Shown one piece after another: positions 16,146 through 24,242 of a stretch of 36,440 bases of DNA. The notes under the pieces were generated by a model. The model was not told where the DNA came from. It worked only from the letters and a program-made list of their open reading frames with translations, and searched no databases. Each line of letters begins with the position of its first letter. The stretch's first letter is position 1. This DNA comes from Bacteroidota bacterium (GTDB lineage Bacteria; Bacteroidota; Bacteroidia; Bacteroidales; VadinHA17), in NCBI GenBank assembly GCA_011049175.1, contig DSCJ01000083.1, forward strand, positions 1 through 36,440, given 5' to 3'. The translations under genes were made by a program, and so were the position numbers.

Positions 16146-16928
16146 TTAAATTTCAATTTGTCCGGTAAGATACGTGCGTGCATATCCGCCGATGGCCACC
16201 CGGTTGTGTTTCATTTCGCAAAACAGTTCTCCCCGGCGTTCAGAAACCTGCAAGGCGTGCAATTTCTTCTTCCCCAGGCGGTTTGACCAGTATGGAACCA
16301 GCATGGTATGGGCCGAACCGGTTACGGGATCTTCGGTAATACCGGCCGCCGGGGCAAAGAACCGCGAAACGAAATCGCATTCGTTTCCCGGAGCGGTAAC
16401 TATAATACCCAGCACATCGAGGTCTTTCAGTTTCGAATGATCGGGGCGCATGGCAATCACATCTTCTTCCCTGTTGAATACGGCCATATAATCCCTGGCC
16501 CGGTACAGCTCAAGCGGTTCTTTGCCCAGCCCCCTGGCCAGTGCCCCCGGAATCTCTGCCCCTTCATTCCGGCTGGCCGGAAAATCAAGGATGATCCGGT
16601 CATTTTCCATTGAAACATACAAATGACCACTGTGGCCACTGACAAAATGAATGCGGGAAGAGCCATACCCCAGATGCCGGAACAGCACATGGGCACTGGC
16701 CAGGGTGGCATGTCCGCACAGATCTACCTCCGTTTCGGGTGTAAACCATCTGATTTCATAGTGATCGCCTGAGGGCACAAAAAAAGCGGTTTCCGAAAGG
16801 TTGTTCTCGGCCGCTATCTGTTGCATAAGAGAATCGTCAATCCATTGATCCAGCGGACATACGGCGGCCGGGTTACCACCGAAAACCTTCTGTGTGAAAG
16901 CATCAACCTGGTAGAGAGTGAATTTCAT
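16146..16928 (-). CDS. PhzF-family isomerase/epimerase-like protein
   Basis: The 260-residue protein shows the hallmarks of the PhzF family, which has a diaminopimelate-epimerase-like fold. The N-terminal motif is VDAFTQKVFGGNPAAVCPL; ETAFFV carries the conserved acidic residue; LCGHATLASAHVLF and the C-terminal DPVTGSAHTMLVPYW complete the active site region. PhzF proper isomerises a phenazine precursor, but most family members act on unknown substrates and no phenazine genes are present. It follows the 2-hydroxyacid dehydrogenase gene after 12 nt, so the two form a likely operon. Confidence 0.9.
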   Translation of the reverse strand: MKFTLYQVDAFTQKVFGGNPAAVCPLDQWIDDSLMQQIAAENNLSETAFFVPSGDHYEIRWFTPETEVDLCGHATLASAHVLFRHLGYGSSRIHFVSGHSGHLYVSMENDRIILDFPASRNEGAEIPGALARGLGKEPLELYRARDYMAVFNREEDVIAMRPDHSKLKDLDVLGIIVTAPGNECDFVSRFFAPAAGITEDPVTGSAHTMLVPYWSNRLGKKKLHALQVSERRGELFCEMKHNRVAIGGYARTYLTGQIEI

Positions 16929-16940
16929 GTTTTCAGCCTG

Positions 16941-17954
16941 TTATTGTTTTCCCTGTACCACGTCCAGTTGAACCTCATTGACCAGTTTCCTTCCTGCTTC
17001 CAGATCGTCGAGGTTTTGCAGGGTGGTTCCGGCAATTTCTTCGAGTGCCTCGCGGGTCATGAATGCCTGATGGGCCGTGACCAGCACATTGGGGAATGTC
17101 ATCAGGGTATTGATGGCTTCGTCTTCGATCAGCATTTCCGAAAGATCCCTGAAAAACAAACGTTCTTCCTGGGCGTATACATCTATTCCCAGGTAACCGA
17201 TTTTCCGTTCCCTTAAGCCCCTGATGACCGATGAGGTACTGATTAACTTGCCCCTGCTGGTATTGATCAGCATAACACCGTCTTTCATCCGGGCTATACT
17301 TTCCTGATTGATCATCTTGTGAGTTTCGGGGGTAAGGGGGCAATGGAGTGAAATGATATCGCTTTGTGCGTACAGTTCGTCAAGATCGGTATATTTTACC
17401 CCGTGATGCTCAAGGGCCTTGTTGGGGTACTTGTCGTATGCCAGTATTTTGCATCCGAATCCCAACATAATCTGGGCAAAGGCCGATCCAATTTTTCCGG
17501 TGCCAATAACACCTGTGGTTTTTCCGTACAGGTCAAAGCCGGTAAGACGCACAGCGGAAAAATTGCCTTCCCTTACCCGGTTATAGGCCTTGTGGGTTTT
17601 TCGGTTGAGTGTCAGAATCAAAGCCACGGCATGTTCGGCAATAGCGTGCGGAGAATAGGCAGGAACTCTCAACACAGGGATACCATAATCGTGGGCTGCC
17701 TGCAGATCTACCTGATTGAATCCGGCACATCGAAGTGCAATGACTTTGATATGCAGAGAATGCAGGATCTCCATACAGGCCCTGTCGATGCGATCGTTGA
17801 CAAAGGCACATACCCCGTCAAATCCCCGGGCAATGGGTGCGGTTTCTTTCTTCAGCGAATGCTCGAAATAAACCAGTTCATGCCTTCCGTTCCGGTTGGC
17901 TGCATCGAAATATTCCCTGTCATGTGGAAGAGTACTGAACATTGCCACTTTCAT
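16941..17954 (-). CDS. D-2-hydroxyacid dehydrogenase (D-lactate dehydrogenase type)
   Basis: This cytosolic NAD-dependent enzyme probably interconverts pyruvate and D-lactate. The 337-residue protein has the nucleotide-binding GTGKIGS (151-157), followed by Asp174 at the end of the next strand, favouring NADH. The catalytic triad of the family is present: Arg234 (NTSRGKL), Glu263 (DVYAQEE) and His295 (TAHQAFMT). The LFFRDLS and HQAF stretches are specifically like fermentative LdhA. The ATG at 17954 is chosen over an adjacent GTG at 17957 because it sits 5 nt from a strong Shine-Dalgarno sequence. It forms an operon with the phzF-like gene. Confidence 0.92.
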   Translation of the reverse strand: MKVAMFSTLPHDREYFDAANRNGRHELVYFEHSLKKETAPIARGFDGVCAFVNDRIDRACMEILHSLHIKVIALRCAGFNQVDLQAAHDYGIPVLRVPAYSPHAIAEHAVALILTLNRKTHKAYNRVREGNFSAVRLTGFDLYGKTTGVIGTGKIGSAFAQIMLGFGCKILAYDKYPNKALEHHGVKYTDLDELYAQSDIISLHCPLTPETHKMINQESIARMKDGVMLINTSRGKLISTSSVIRGLRERKIGYLGIDVYAQEERLFFRDLSEMLIEDEAINTLMTFPNVLVTAHQAFMTREALEEIAGTTLQNLDDLEAGRKLVNEVQLDVVQGKQ

Positions 17955-17959
17955 CACGT

Positions 17960-17967
17960 CCTCCTTT
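17960..17967 (-). promoter_or_regulatory. Strong ribosome-binding site of the 2-hydroxyacid dehydrogenase
   Basis: The minus strand carries AAAGGAGG, 5 nt before the ATG at 17954. This is unusual in the window, where most genes lack any Shine-Dalgarno sequence, and it decides between the ATG and the adjacent GTG. Confidence 0.7.
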
Positions 17968-18024
17968 CTGTTTGATTACAGCATGATGCCTCCGGCAGGA
18001 AACGAACCGACCGGATGTTCTTTC

Positions 18025-18032
18025 CAAAAGTA
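18025..18032 (-). promoter_or_regulatory. Possible -7 element for the 2-hydroxyacid dehydrogenase operon
   Basis: The minus strand reads TACTTTTG, an exact TAnnTTTG match, about 70 nt upstream of the ATG. No TTG is seen at the -33 distance, so support is partial. Confidence 0.3.
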
Positions 18033-18056
18033 AGAAAAATAATATCATCTCCCCGA

Positions 18057-18088
18057 TTGGATTCTTTCCTCATAAATGCCTAACTTCG
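18057..18088 (+). promoter_or_regulatory. Candidate promoter for the small protein/PHP operon
   Basis: TTG (18057-18059), 21 nt, then TAACTTCG (18081-18088), one mismatch from TAnnTTTG. The ATG follows about 20 nt later. It is divergent from the 2-hydroxyacid dehydrogenase promoter candidate. Confidence 0.4.
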
Positions 18089-18107
18089 TTTAACCAATTC
18101 AACCGAT

Positions 18108-18362
18108 ATGTTCCGTTTTCTGAAAAACCGGTCAGATGCCTCACGACGGGTAAAAATGGCCGATATGGACGGCACCCCTCTGAAAGAAGGGGACATAGTG
18201 ATCTCTTACCGTTACGATATGGGAAGATGCAAAATTGTGAGTACCGATCAGGGATTTGTTTATGAGTCACTCGAATCGGGAAAGCAGGTTAACTGGGCCC
18301 GAATGATCGATGCCCGCACTGAGTTGCAAAAGGTCAAAAAAATAAGTGAAAAATCTTCATGA
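18108..18362 (+). CDS. Small conserved-type hypothetical protein
   Basis: An 84-residue basic, soluble protein of unknown function. The first 18 residues are Lys/Arg-rich. The middle (TPLKEGDIVISYRYDMGRC, then KIVSTDQGFVYESL) reads as a run of short beta strands, as in small SH3-like or KOW-like barrels, though this is only an impression. Its TGA overlaps the ATG of the PHP gene (ATGA, 18359-18362), so the two are translationally coupled. That coupling and the adjacent promoter candidate are the main reasons to accept it as a real gene. Confidence 0.7.
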   Translation: MFRFLKNRSDASRRVKMADMDGTPLKEGDIVISYRYDMGRCKIVSTDQGFVYESLESGKQVNWARMIDARTELQKVKKISEKSS

Positions 18363-19144
18363 TCGATTATCACATACATACCTCACTTTCCGACGGTAGC
18401 GGTGAACACAGGGAATATTACAATGAAGCGCTCAGGCTTGGTCTTTCTGAAATGGGCTTTTCAGATCATTTTTGCCTGCGGCCTGTTCCCTGGGCCATGG
18501 GATTGGACGATCTTCCTGCCTGGAAGAAACGCATGCAGAGGGTAAGAAAGGAATGTTCGGGGTCCTGCCGGGTTAAAACCGGACTGGAAGTGGATTATTT
18601 CCCCGAAAGGGAAGAGGAACTCAGAGCCGTTCTTGACAGGCTTCCCCTTGATTATGTTATAGGGTCGGTACATTTTCTCGGAACGTGGAATTTTGATTCG
18701 TCACCTGACGGATATGACGAATGGGATCTGAGACATCTGTACGAATATTATTACAACCTGATTAAAAAAGCTGCAGAATCAGGTTTGTTTAATATGATAG
18801 GGCACCTCGACCTGGTAAAAAAATTCGGTCATCGCCTGGCAGATGGCCTGGATGAAATCATGACAAGAACCCTGGAAGCTATCAGTAATGCCGGATTAGC
18901 AGTGGAGCTGAACACCAGCGGAAGGAACAAACCCTGCCGTGATTTTTACCCCTCATATACCTTGCTCGAACAATGTTATCAGTTAGATATACCGGTTACC
19001 CTGGGATCGGATGCCCATAATCCCGGCGATGTGGGGCAGCATTTTCCCGATGCCATTGACATGCTGAAGAAAATAGGCTATACCCGGGTTGCCGTGTTTG
19101 AAAAACGCCAGATTGGTTTCCAGCCGATCAGGGTTCCACAGTAA
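18359..19144 (+). CDS. PHP-domain phosphoesterase, histidinol-phosphatase (HisK) type
   Basis: The 261-residue protein is a PHP-fold metal-dependent phosphatase. The first metal motif is at the extreme N-terminus (DYHIHTSLSDGSG: His5, His7, Asp12). Later metal ligands appear in MGFSDHF, the GLEVDYF Glu, GSVHFL, GHLDLV and LGSDAHNPGDVG. The set matches the histidinol-phosphatase (HisK/HisJ) family, which completes histidine synthesis by removing phosphate from histidinol phosphate. No other his gene is nearby, so the physiological substrate is inferred from the family only. It is coupled to the preceding 84-residue gene by a 4-nt overlap. Confidence 0.85.
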   Translation: MIDYHIHTSLSDGSGEHREYYNEALRLGLSEMGFSDHFCLRPVPWAMGLDDLPAWKKRMQRVRKECSGSCRVKTGLEVDYFPEREEELRAVLDRLPLDYVIGSVHFLGTWNFDSSPDGYDEWDLRHLYEYYYNLIKKAAESGLFNMIGHLDLVKKFGHRLADGLDEIMTRTLEAISNAGLAVELNTSGRNKPCRDFYPSYTLLEQCYQLDIPVTLGSDAHNPGDVGQHFPDAIDMLKKIGYTRVAVFEKRQIGFQPIRVPQ

Positions 19145-19197
19145 TCGAGGCTGATAACCCGGGGATGTTGTTTTCTCCATTGCGTATGCCGGCGGGT

Positions 19198-19893
19198 TTA
19201 TTTATTCAGTGTTTTATCCAGGTGCTTGATAACCGATAGTAGCAGGTGCATATCTTTTTCCCCCAGCAGGGAGATACGTTCTCTGATGCGGTGGTACAGG
19301 GGCGTTCCTTTTAAGATTCCGATACGGTTCATGGAATCTTCTATTTTTCCTGTCAGTTGACGAAAACCCGGTTCCGGTCCTGTGGGCACCGGAGCAGGAG
19401 GTTTTTGGTTTATCTGAGACAATGACAGGGTATAGGCGATGACCATGACAGCCTGTGAAAGGTTCAGGGAAGGGAAAGTTGTTTGCATGGGGATATATAC
19501 CATTACATCACAGGCCCTGAGGTGGGCATTGCTCAATCCGCTTTCCTCTTTCCCGAATACAATACCTGCTTTCCTGATCATTGATTTCCTGCTTTTGAGA
19601 AAACCGGGCAATGTATCCAGGGCAAAATAATCCCAGTGTGCATTTTTGTGCTTTGCAGTTGTCCCTGCAACGAAATCGAGATCTTGAATGGCTTCTTCAA
19701 AGGTATCATATATCTCAGCCTGCTCCAGTATGTCATGTGAACCATGAGCCATAGTGAGGGCTTCCATACAAAGATGATCGGCGGGATTCACCATTCTCAT
19801 CCGCCGGAACCCCATGGTTTTAATGGCTCTGGCGCTGGCGCCGATATTGCCCGGGACAGCGGGTTCTACCAGTATGAAAAAGATTTCCGCCAA
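19198..19893 (-). CDS. TrmJ/TrmH-family (SPOUT) RNA methyltransferase
   Basis: The 231-residue protein has SPOUT methyltransferase motifs in order: FFILVEPAVPGNIGASARAI (motif 1, with the RNA-binding Asn and Arg), VFGKEESGLSN (motif 2) and IPMQTTFPSLNLSQAVMVI (motif 3 knot). This set is that of TrmJ, which 2'-O-methylates tRNA position 32. The C-terminal extension of about 60 residues also fits TrmJ. The start is a TTG at 19893; no in-frame ATG occurs upstream in a sensible position, and the MAEIFF N-terminus looks complete. It is divergent from the GroES-like gene. Confidence 0.85.
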   Translation of the reverse strand: MAEIFFILVEPAVPGNIGASARAIKTMGFRRMRMVNPADHLCMEALTMAHGSHDILEQAEIYDTFEEAIQDLDFVAGTTAKHKNAHWDYFALDTLPGFLKSRKSMIRKAGIVFGKEESGLSNAHLRACDVMVYIPMQTTFPSLNLSQAVMVIAYTLSLSQINQKPPAPVPTGPEPGFRQLTGKIEDSMNRIGILKGTPLYHRIRERISLLGEKDMHLLLSVIKHLDKTLNK

Positions 19894-19967
19894 ATAGGAT
19901 CCTGTTTGTATGTTGTATAATCAGTTCGCTACAAACGGGTTTTCCTCCCGCTTTTTCCGTAAAGTTA

Positions 19968-19975
19968 TATCTTTG
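19968..19975 (+). promoter_or_regulatory. -7 element upstream of the GroES-like gene
   Basis: TATCTTTG exactly matches TAnnTTTG, 19 nt before the ATG at 19995. A -33 TTG is not visible. It suggests the interrupted gene still has a transcription start. Confidence 0.4.
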
Positions 19976-19994
19976 CGGTAATAACTCGAAACTT

Positions 19995-20378
19995 ATGGCA
20001 ATTATTCCCGACAAATCTGACCTGAACAGGTTCATCATGGTGGGCGACAGGGTGCTGATCAAGCCCAAAGCCGACCAGGTAAAAACCAAATAGGGATTGT
20101 ACCTTCCTCCCGGAGTGATGGAAAATGAAAAAATCCATAGCGGTTATGTGCTCAAAGTGGGTCCGGGTTATCCTGTTCCTACCCTGATGGATGAAAGTGA
20201 GCCCTGGAAAGGGAAATCGGAGGAAGTAAAATATGTCCCTTTACAGCCACATGAAGGTGATCTTGCCATTTACCTGCAAAAAAGCGGTTACGAAATCGAA
20301 TTCAACAGGGAAAAATATGTCATCGTCCCCTATTCGGCTATCCTGATGCTTATACGCGATGAAGGGTTGTTTGAATAA
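19995..20378 (+). pseudogene. GroES-like co-chaperone gene with one in-frame amber codon
   Basis: Reading from the ATG at 19995 gives 32 codons (ending VGDRVLIKPKADQVKTK), then TAG (20091-20093), then 94 codons in the same frame beginning GLYLPPGVMENEKIHSGYVL. The two parts join without gap into a 127-residue GroES-fold protein of the long Bacteroidetes type. It contains the usual VGDRVLIKP strand, GLYLPPG mobile-loop region, GYVLKVGPGYPVPT and GDLAIYLQKSGYEIEF. Family members usually have Ser or Gly at the TAG position; Ser TCG to TAG is a single change. No other lesion is visible. Possibilities are a recent nonsense mutation, an assembly or sequencing error, readthrough, or re-initiation at TTG 20097 or ATG 20118. 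TAG is used as a normal stop elsewhere in the window (lamin-tail gene), arguing against general reassignment. Confidence 0.85.
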
Positions 20379-20431
20379 ACCGGGTGTATTGTCGTAATTG
20401 CAACACCTTTCTCTGCAGCCTGTTGGCGGGG

Positions 20432-21964
20432 TCAGGTGATTTGATCTCTCCGTCTCAGTTCATACAGATCCAGCCGCCTGTCCTTGAGGTTGCGAACACT
20501 TCCGTAATTATGCAGTTCTTTCAGCAGGTCCAGATCGGTATCTACAATCAGGGTCATTTCTGTGTTTGGGGTGGCTTCGGCTTTTAAACCGTTGGTGGGA
20601 AATGAAAAATCGGCTGGTGTAAAAACTGCTGCCTGAGCATACTGAATGTCCATATTGCTTACCTTGGGGAGGTTCCCGATACTGCCTGCAATGGCTACAT
20701 AGCATTCGTTCTCGATAGCTCTGGCCCGGGCACAATATCTTACCCTTGAATATCCGTTCTGTGTGTCGGTCAGGAAGGGAACAAAGAGTATCTGCATACC
20801 CTCATCAGCCATCACCCGGCTCAGTTCGGGGAATTCCACATCATAGCAGATAAGCACCCCGATTTTTCCGCTGTCGGTATCGAAAACTCTGATTCTCGAA
20901 CCGCCTGTCATTCCCCAGTATGCTTCCTCATTGGGCGTAATGTGCAGTTTTTCATAGTGATCCCACGAACCGTCACGCCGGCAAACATATCCAATGTTCA
21001 GCAGATTATTGTCTCTGATAAACGGCATACTGCCGGTGATGATATTGATATTATATGAAATGGCATACTCAATGAATTTGTCGCGCAGGGGTTCTGTGTA
21101 TTTTGCCAGTTCCCTGATGGCCTCCGCTTCTGTCAGGTGGTTGTAATCGGCCATCAGGGGAGCGTTGAACAATTCGGGAAACAGTATGAAATCGCTGTTA
21201 TATCCCGATACGGCATCTATGAAGAATTCAATCTGTTCATAGAGGCCGTCAAGATTTCTGAAATGACGCATCTGCCATTGTACCAGCCCCAGCCTGACGG
21301 TGGTTTTGGGAAGTTTGTACCATTTCTGCTTGCTGGTGTAATAGATATTGTTCCATTCCAGGAGGGTGGCATACTCTTTCGATTCCTCATCCCCCGACAG
21401 ATACCCCCTGAGCACCTTTTTTACATGGAAATCGTTTGAAAGCTGAAAACTCAGTACCGGATCGTGGATTTCCTTCAGTTTGACCTTTTCAATGTATTCC
21501 TTCGGACTCAGAGTATCGGCATACTGGTGATACCCGGGAATGCGTCCTCCCATCAGGATGCCCTTGAGATTGAGCTGGTCACACAGTTCCTTGCGTGCTT
21601 CATACAGTCTTCTTCCCAGCCTTAGCCCCCGGTAGTCCGGATGGATAAATATATCAATACCATAAAGAATATCCCCCCGTGGATTATGCGTTGAGAATGT
21701 GTAGTTCCCGGTGATCTGCCGGTAGGTATGGTCATCGCCAAAATCATCATACCGTACAATGAGGGAAAGAGCACTGCCCACTACTTTACCGTCGGCAATG
21801 ATGCAGATTTGACCTTCCGGGAAAATCTCCAGCAGCTTCCTGATATGATGTTCTTTCCAGTACGATCCCTCCCAGTTCCTGTAAGCTTCGATCATCGATT
21901 CCTTCAGCTCGTGGTAATCACCCAGCCGGAGGTTTCTCAGCTCGATTTTCGATATTTCCGTCAT
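20432..21964 (-). CDS. GNAT acetyltransferase/nitrilase-superfamily fusion hydrolase
   Basis: The 510-residue protein joins two domains. Residues 1 to about 180 form a GNAT fold, with IHPDYRGLRLGRRLYEARKE as the acetyl-CoA-binding signature. From about 222 it is a carbon-nitrogen hydrolase with the complete catalytic triad Glu264 (LFPELFN), Lys339 (HYEKLHI) and Cys373 (LICYDVEFPE). This fusion is a known architecture in bacteria. Nitrilase-family members hydrolyse amides or nitriles; the GNAT half may modify the released amine, but the substrate is not known. The gene follows the patatin gene after 12 nt on the same strand. Confidence 0.92.
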   Translation of the reverse strand: MTEISKIELRNLRLGDYHELKESMIEAYRNWEGSYWKEHHIRKLLEIFPEGQICIIADGKVVGSALSLIVRYDDFGDDHTYRQITGNYTFSTHNPRGDILYGIDIFIHPDYRGLRLGRRLYEARKELCDQLNLKGILMGGRIPGYHQYADTLSPKEYIEKVKLKEIHDPVLSFQLSNDFHVKKVLRGYLSGDEESKEYATLLEWNNIYYTSKQKWYKLPKTTVRLGLVQWQMRHFRNLDGLYEQIEFFIDAVSGYNSDFILFPELFNAPLMADYNHLTEAEAIRELAKYTEPLRDKFIEYAISYNINIITGSMPFIRDNNLLNIGYVCRRDGSWDHYEKLHITPNEEAYWGMTGGSRIRVFDTDSGKIGVLICYDVEFPELSRVMADEGMQILFVPFLTDTQNGYSRVRYCARARAIENECYVAIAGSIGNLPKVSNMDIQYAQAAVFTPADFSFPTNGLKAEATPNTEMTLIVDTDLDLLKELHNYGSVRNLKDRRLDLYELRRRDQIT

Positions 21965-21976
21965 GCTGCAAATCTA

Positions 21977-22735
21977 CTATTTTTCCCACGGGATAGACAA
22001 CTTGCGGGTAGATTTGTATCCTAACTCAAATAATTTGTCAGCATGACCTGCTGCCAGGGTATGATAATCCCTGAGTCCTTCCGGTTCAATGAACAAATCG
22101 CATTGATCTTTCTTCTGCTCAATTTTTGAACCGATACTCAGATGAAAAATACGGGTGGCAATCTGCACGAGTCCGTCCAGCTCAACATTTTTTAATAACG
22201 GACTGATATTGGCAGCAATAATGTGTTCGCATTTTTTTTGCAGCGGCTTGATAGGCAGGTTGTCAAACAGTCCTCCGTCCACGTATAATTTTCCGTCAAT
22301 TTCAACCGGTGCAAACAATATGGGGATGGAACAGGAAGCCAGGATGGTTTCTCCTACATTACCCCGGTCTATGTATTCAACCTTTCCGTCAGTAATATTG
22401 CTTACTGTCACTATCAAAGGGTGTTTCAGGTCTTGAATGTCCTTTGCTTCAATATGATTTTCAATAATTTCCTTCAGACCTTCCAGGCTCAGCAATCCGG
22501 TTTTGGGAATGTGTACCCTCGAATACTTGAAAAAACCGTTTTCCTTCAGAATATTGTGGGTTTCTTCCGGAGAAAACCCCGCCGCCAGGAATACTCCGGC
22601 AATGGCTCCGGCGCTCACTCCTGAATATATGTCAGGATAAACTCCTTTTTCATGCAGGGCCTTCATGATCCCCAGGTGGGCGAATCCTCTGGCTCCGCCT
22701 CCTCCTAGTGCAATACCTGTTGTATATTTTCCCAT
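21977..22735 (-). CDS. Patatin-like phospholipase
   Basis: The 252-residue protein has the full patatin signature. The oxyanion loop is GGGGARG (11-17), the nucleophile Ser41 lies in GVSAG, and Asp153 lies in VDGGLFDNLP, giving the Ser-Asp dyad. Enzymes of this family hydrolyse ester bonds of phospholipids or other lipids; this short form resembles the RssA type. No signal peptide is seen, so it is probably cytoplasmic or peripheral at the inner membrane. It is the upstream partner of the GNAT/nitrilase gene and is preceded after 43 nt by a membrane protein gene on the same strand. Confidence 0.92.
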   Translation of the reverse strand: MGKYTTGIALGGGGARGFAHLGIMKALHEKGVYPDIYSGVSAGAIAGVFLAAGFSPEETHNILKENGFFKYSRVHIPKTGLLSLEGLKEIIENHIEAKDIQDLKHPLIVTVSNITDGKVEYIDRGNVGETILASCSIPILFAPVEIDGKLYVDGGLFDNLPIKPLQKKCEHIIAANISPLLKNVELDGLVQIATRIFHLSIGSKIEQKKDQCDLFIEPEGLRDYHTLAAGHADKLFELGYKSTRKLSIPWEK

Positions 22736-22778
22736 CCTTTTGTTTTTACTGTCAAAGAATACTGTGGAAGGAATGTGT

Positions 22779-23267
22779 TCAGGAACCTGTCACATCGATA
22801 ATATAGATGATCACCCCGCTGATCCCCAGGATCAGCGATTTGATGATGGTTCCGAATCGGATGACTTTTTGCGCCGGGAACCGGGTTTTTCTGATCAACA
22901 TGGCCAGTACGGCAATCAGAATTCCTACCGTGCCGATAATTAACAGGGGTCTGGCCAGCGGAAGGTTAATTAATGCAAAAATGATGCCTGCCAGAATAAG
23001 CACCACCAGGATGGCATTAACCCTGTACAGGAACCGGTCGGTTCCCTTTGCCGTTGATTCGGGCAAAGGAGCAAAAGCCGCCAGCAGGCTTAATAAGGCT
23101 GAAAGTCCCAGGCCTGCAAGGATCAAAAGGGTTCCGGATTTTTCCAGATAGATCAGTACACCTCCTGCTATGACCATCAGCAGGAAAAAGATATCATAAA
23201 CCAACTGGTACCTGAACAGGTGGATACCTGCCCGGTTGACCTGATTTTCGGCTGATTGATTTTCCAT
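22779..23267 (-). CDS. Hypothetical five-helix integral membrane protein
   Basis: The 162-residue product has five predicted membrane segments, at about 23-41, 46-66, 80-101, 107-125 and 142-159, with little else. It belongs to no family I recognise. The open frame extends upstream to ATG 23336 and TTG 23348, but a promoter candidate at 23318-23348 would place transcription inside that extension, so the ATG at 23267 (MENQSAENQ) is preferred. The patatin gene follows after 43 nt, so they may share a transcript. Confidence 0.7.
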   Translation of the reverse strand: MENQSAENQVNRAGIHLFRYQLVYDIFFLLMVIAGGVLIYLEKSGTLLILAGLGLSALLSLLAAFAPLPESTAKGTDRFLYRVNAILVVLILAGIIFALINLPLARPLLIIGTVGILIAVLAMLIRKTRFPAQKVIRFGTIIKSLILGISGVIIYIIDVTGS

Positions 23268-23317
23268 GGAATGATGTTTTTGTATTACATGATTGTTCCT
23301 TACCCTGAAGGTACGAT

Positions 23318-23348
23318 CAAAATTTATTATTTCCATGCCGGGAGTCAA
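23318..23348 (-). promoter_or_regulatory. Candidate promoter for the membrane protein/patatin run
   Basis: Minus-strand TTG (23346-23348), 20 nt, then AAATTTTG (23318-23325), one mismatch from TAnnTTTG. It favours the downstream ATG at 23267. Confidence 0.35.
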
Positions 23349-23406
23349 AAAATGTTACTGAAAGTATGACTGTTGCAGATTGTACATAACGCCGGTAAAC
23401 CTTTCA

Positions 23407-24159
23407 TCAGGAAAATACAGGCGTGATCTTTGGCGGGAAAAGTTCAAAAAGAAATACCTGCTGAAAACCAGTGAACCACTGCCGCTGATCCAGATGATCC
23501 TGAAGATTGAATTTTGGAAGACCCTCTGTGGTGCTGGTTACCATGATAAGCCAGTACTGATTGAGGCGACGCTTTCGGTAGAGCCTGAGCTTGTGAGTCT
23601 TGCGTTGAAGGGTGTGTTCGATAAGACCGGGAATCCATCCTCCTGTTTCAGGCTCATCGTGTACCGACCAGTGTGAGAAACGAAGTCCGGGTATATACAG
23701 AACCCTGATGTGATCAAGAAACGGAAGGTCAACCGGCTGTTGTTCAATTAAACTGTATTCTGTTCCACCGTTTATTTCCTCTATCCGTTCACCCACCCAT
23801 TCAGCCAGCAGGGTTGCCGTGTTTTGTGCGGAACCTGAACGGTGGTATGCATCATTACGGAAACCGGCCTGAACATACAAACTGATACCATATTTCATTT
23901 CAAATAAACTACAGGCTTCCTCCAGGATCCCTTTTACCTCTTCATGATGGGGCCCAGGCTGAAAATAATCTTGTGTGGCATAACTGCCGGTAAGACGTGT
24001 TATTTCAATACCAATTGCATACCGGCGGGAATGGCGAAGGATAAAATCGGGCGATTCCGACTTGATAATTCTTCCGCTGGGGAATTCGTGGCTCACATGC
24101 CTGAAGGCCTCCAGAAAAATCCATTCTTCCTGATCTTTTGCCGGTGGATCCATGATCAT
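23407..24159 (-). CDS. Hypothetical protein, possible PD-(D/E)XK-like fold
   Basis: This 250-residue soluble protein is not a family I can name with certainty. Near the N-terminus, SESPDFIL (Asp38) followed by YAIGIEITRL (Glu52, then Ile and Thr54) resembles the core of PD-(D/E)XK nuclease-like proteins: Asp on one strand and Glu-x-Lys on the next. The Lys position is Thr here, so catalysis is doubtful. A second part (RLNQYWLIMVTSTTEG) reads as a further beta strand of such a fold. Two in-frame ATGs at 24159 and 24153 are possible starts. Immediate neighbours are an SMR exporter upstream and a membrane protein downstream; no methylase or toxin partner is seen. Confidence 0.65.
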   Translation of the reverse strand: MIMDPPAKDQEEWIFLEAFRHVSHEFPSGRIIKSESPDFILRHSRRYAIGIEITRLTGSYATQDYFQPGPHHEEVKGILEEACSLFEMKYGISLYVQAGFRNDAYHRSGSAQNTATLLAEWVGERIEEINGGTEYSLIEQQPVDLPFLDHIRVLYIPGLRFSHWSVHDEPETGGWIPGLIEHTLQRKTHKLRLYRKRRLNQYWLIMVTSTTEGLPKFNLQDHLDQRQWFTGFQQVFLFELFPPKITPVFS

Positions 24160-24242
24160 GAACCTGTTTTATGATTATCCTGCCTGATGATTCTTTTACA
24201 ATTTATTTATTTCAGTATATCCCGAAACCCTGTGATGTCCGG

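Noticed and set aside
19150-19197. Shared terminator between the PHP and trmJ-like genes
   Set aside because: Only a 5-bp AACCC/GGGTT pairing with a loop of about 30 nt was found.
20383-20413. Terminator after the GroES-like gene
   Set aside because: GGTGT/ACACC can pair across a 15-nt loop, but the stem is short and the T-run is interrupted.
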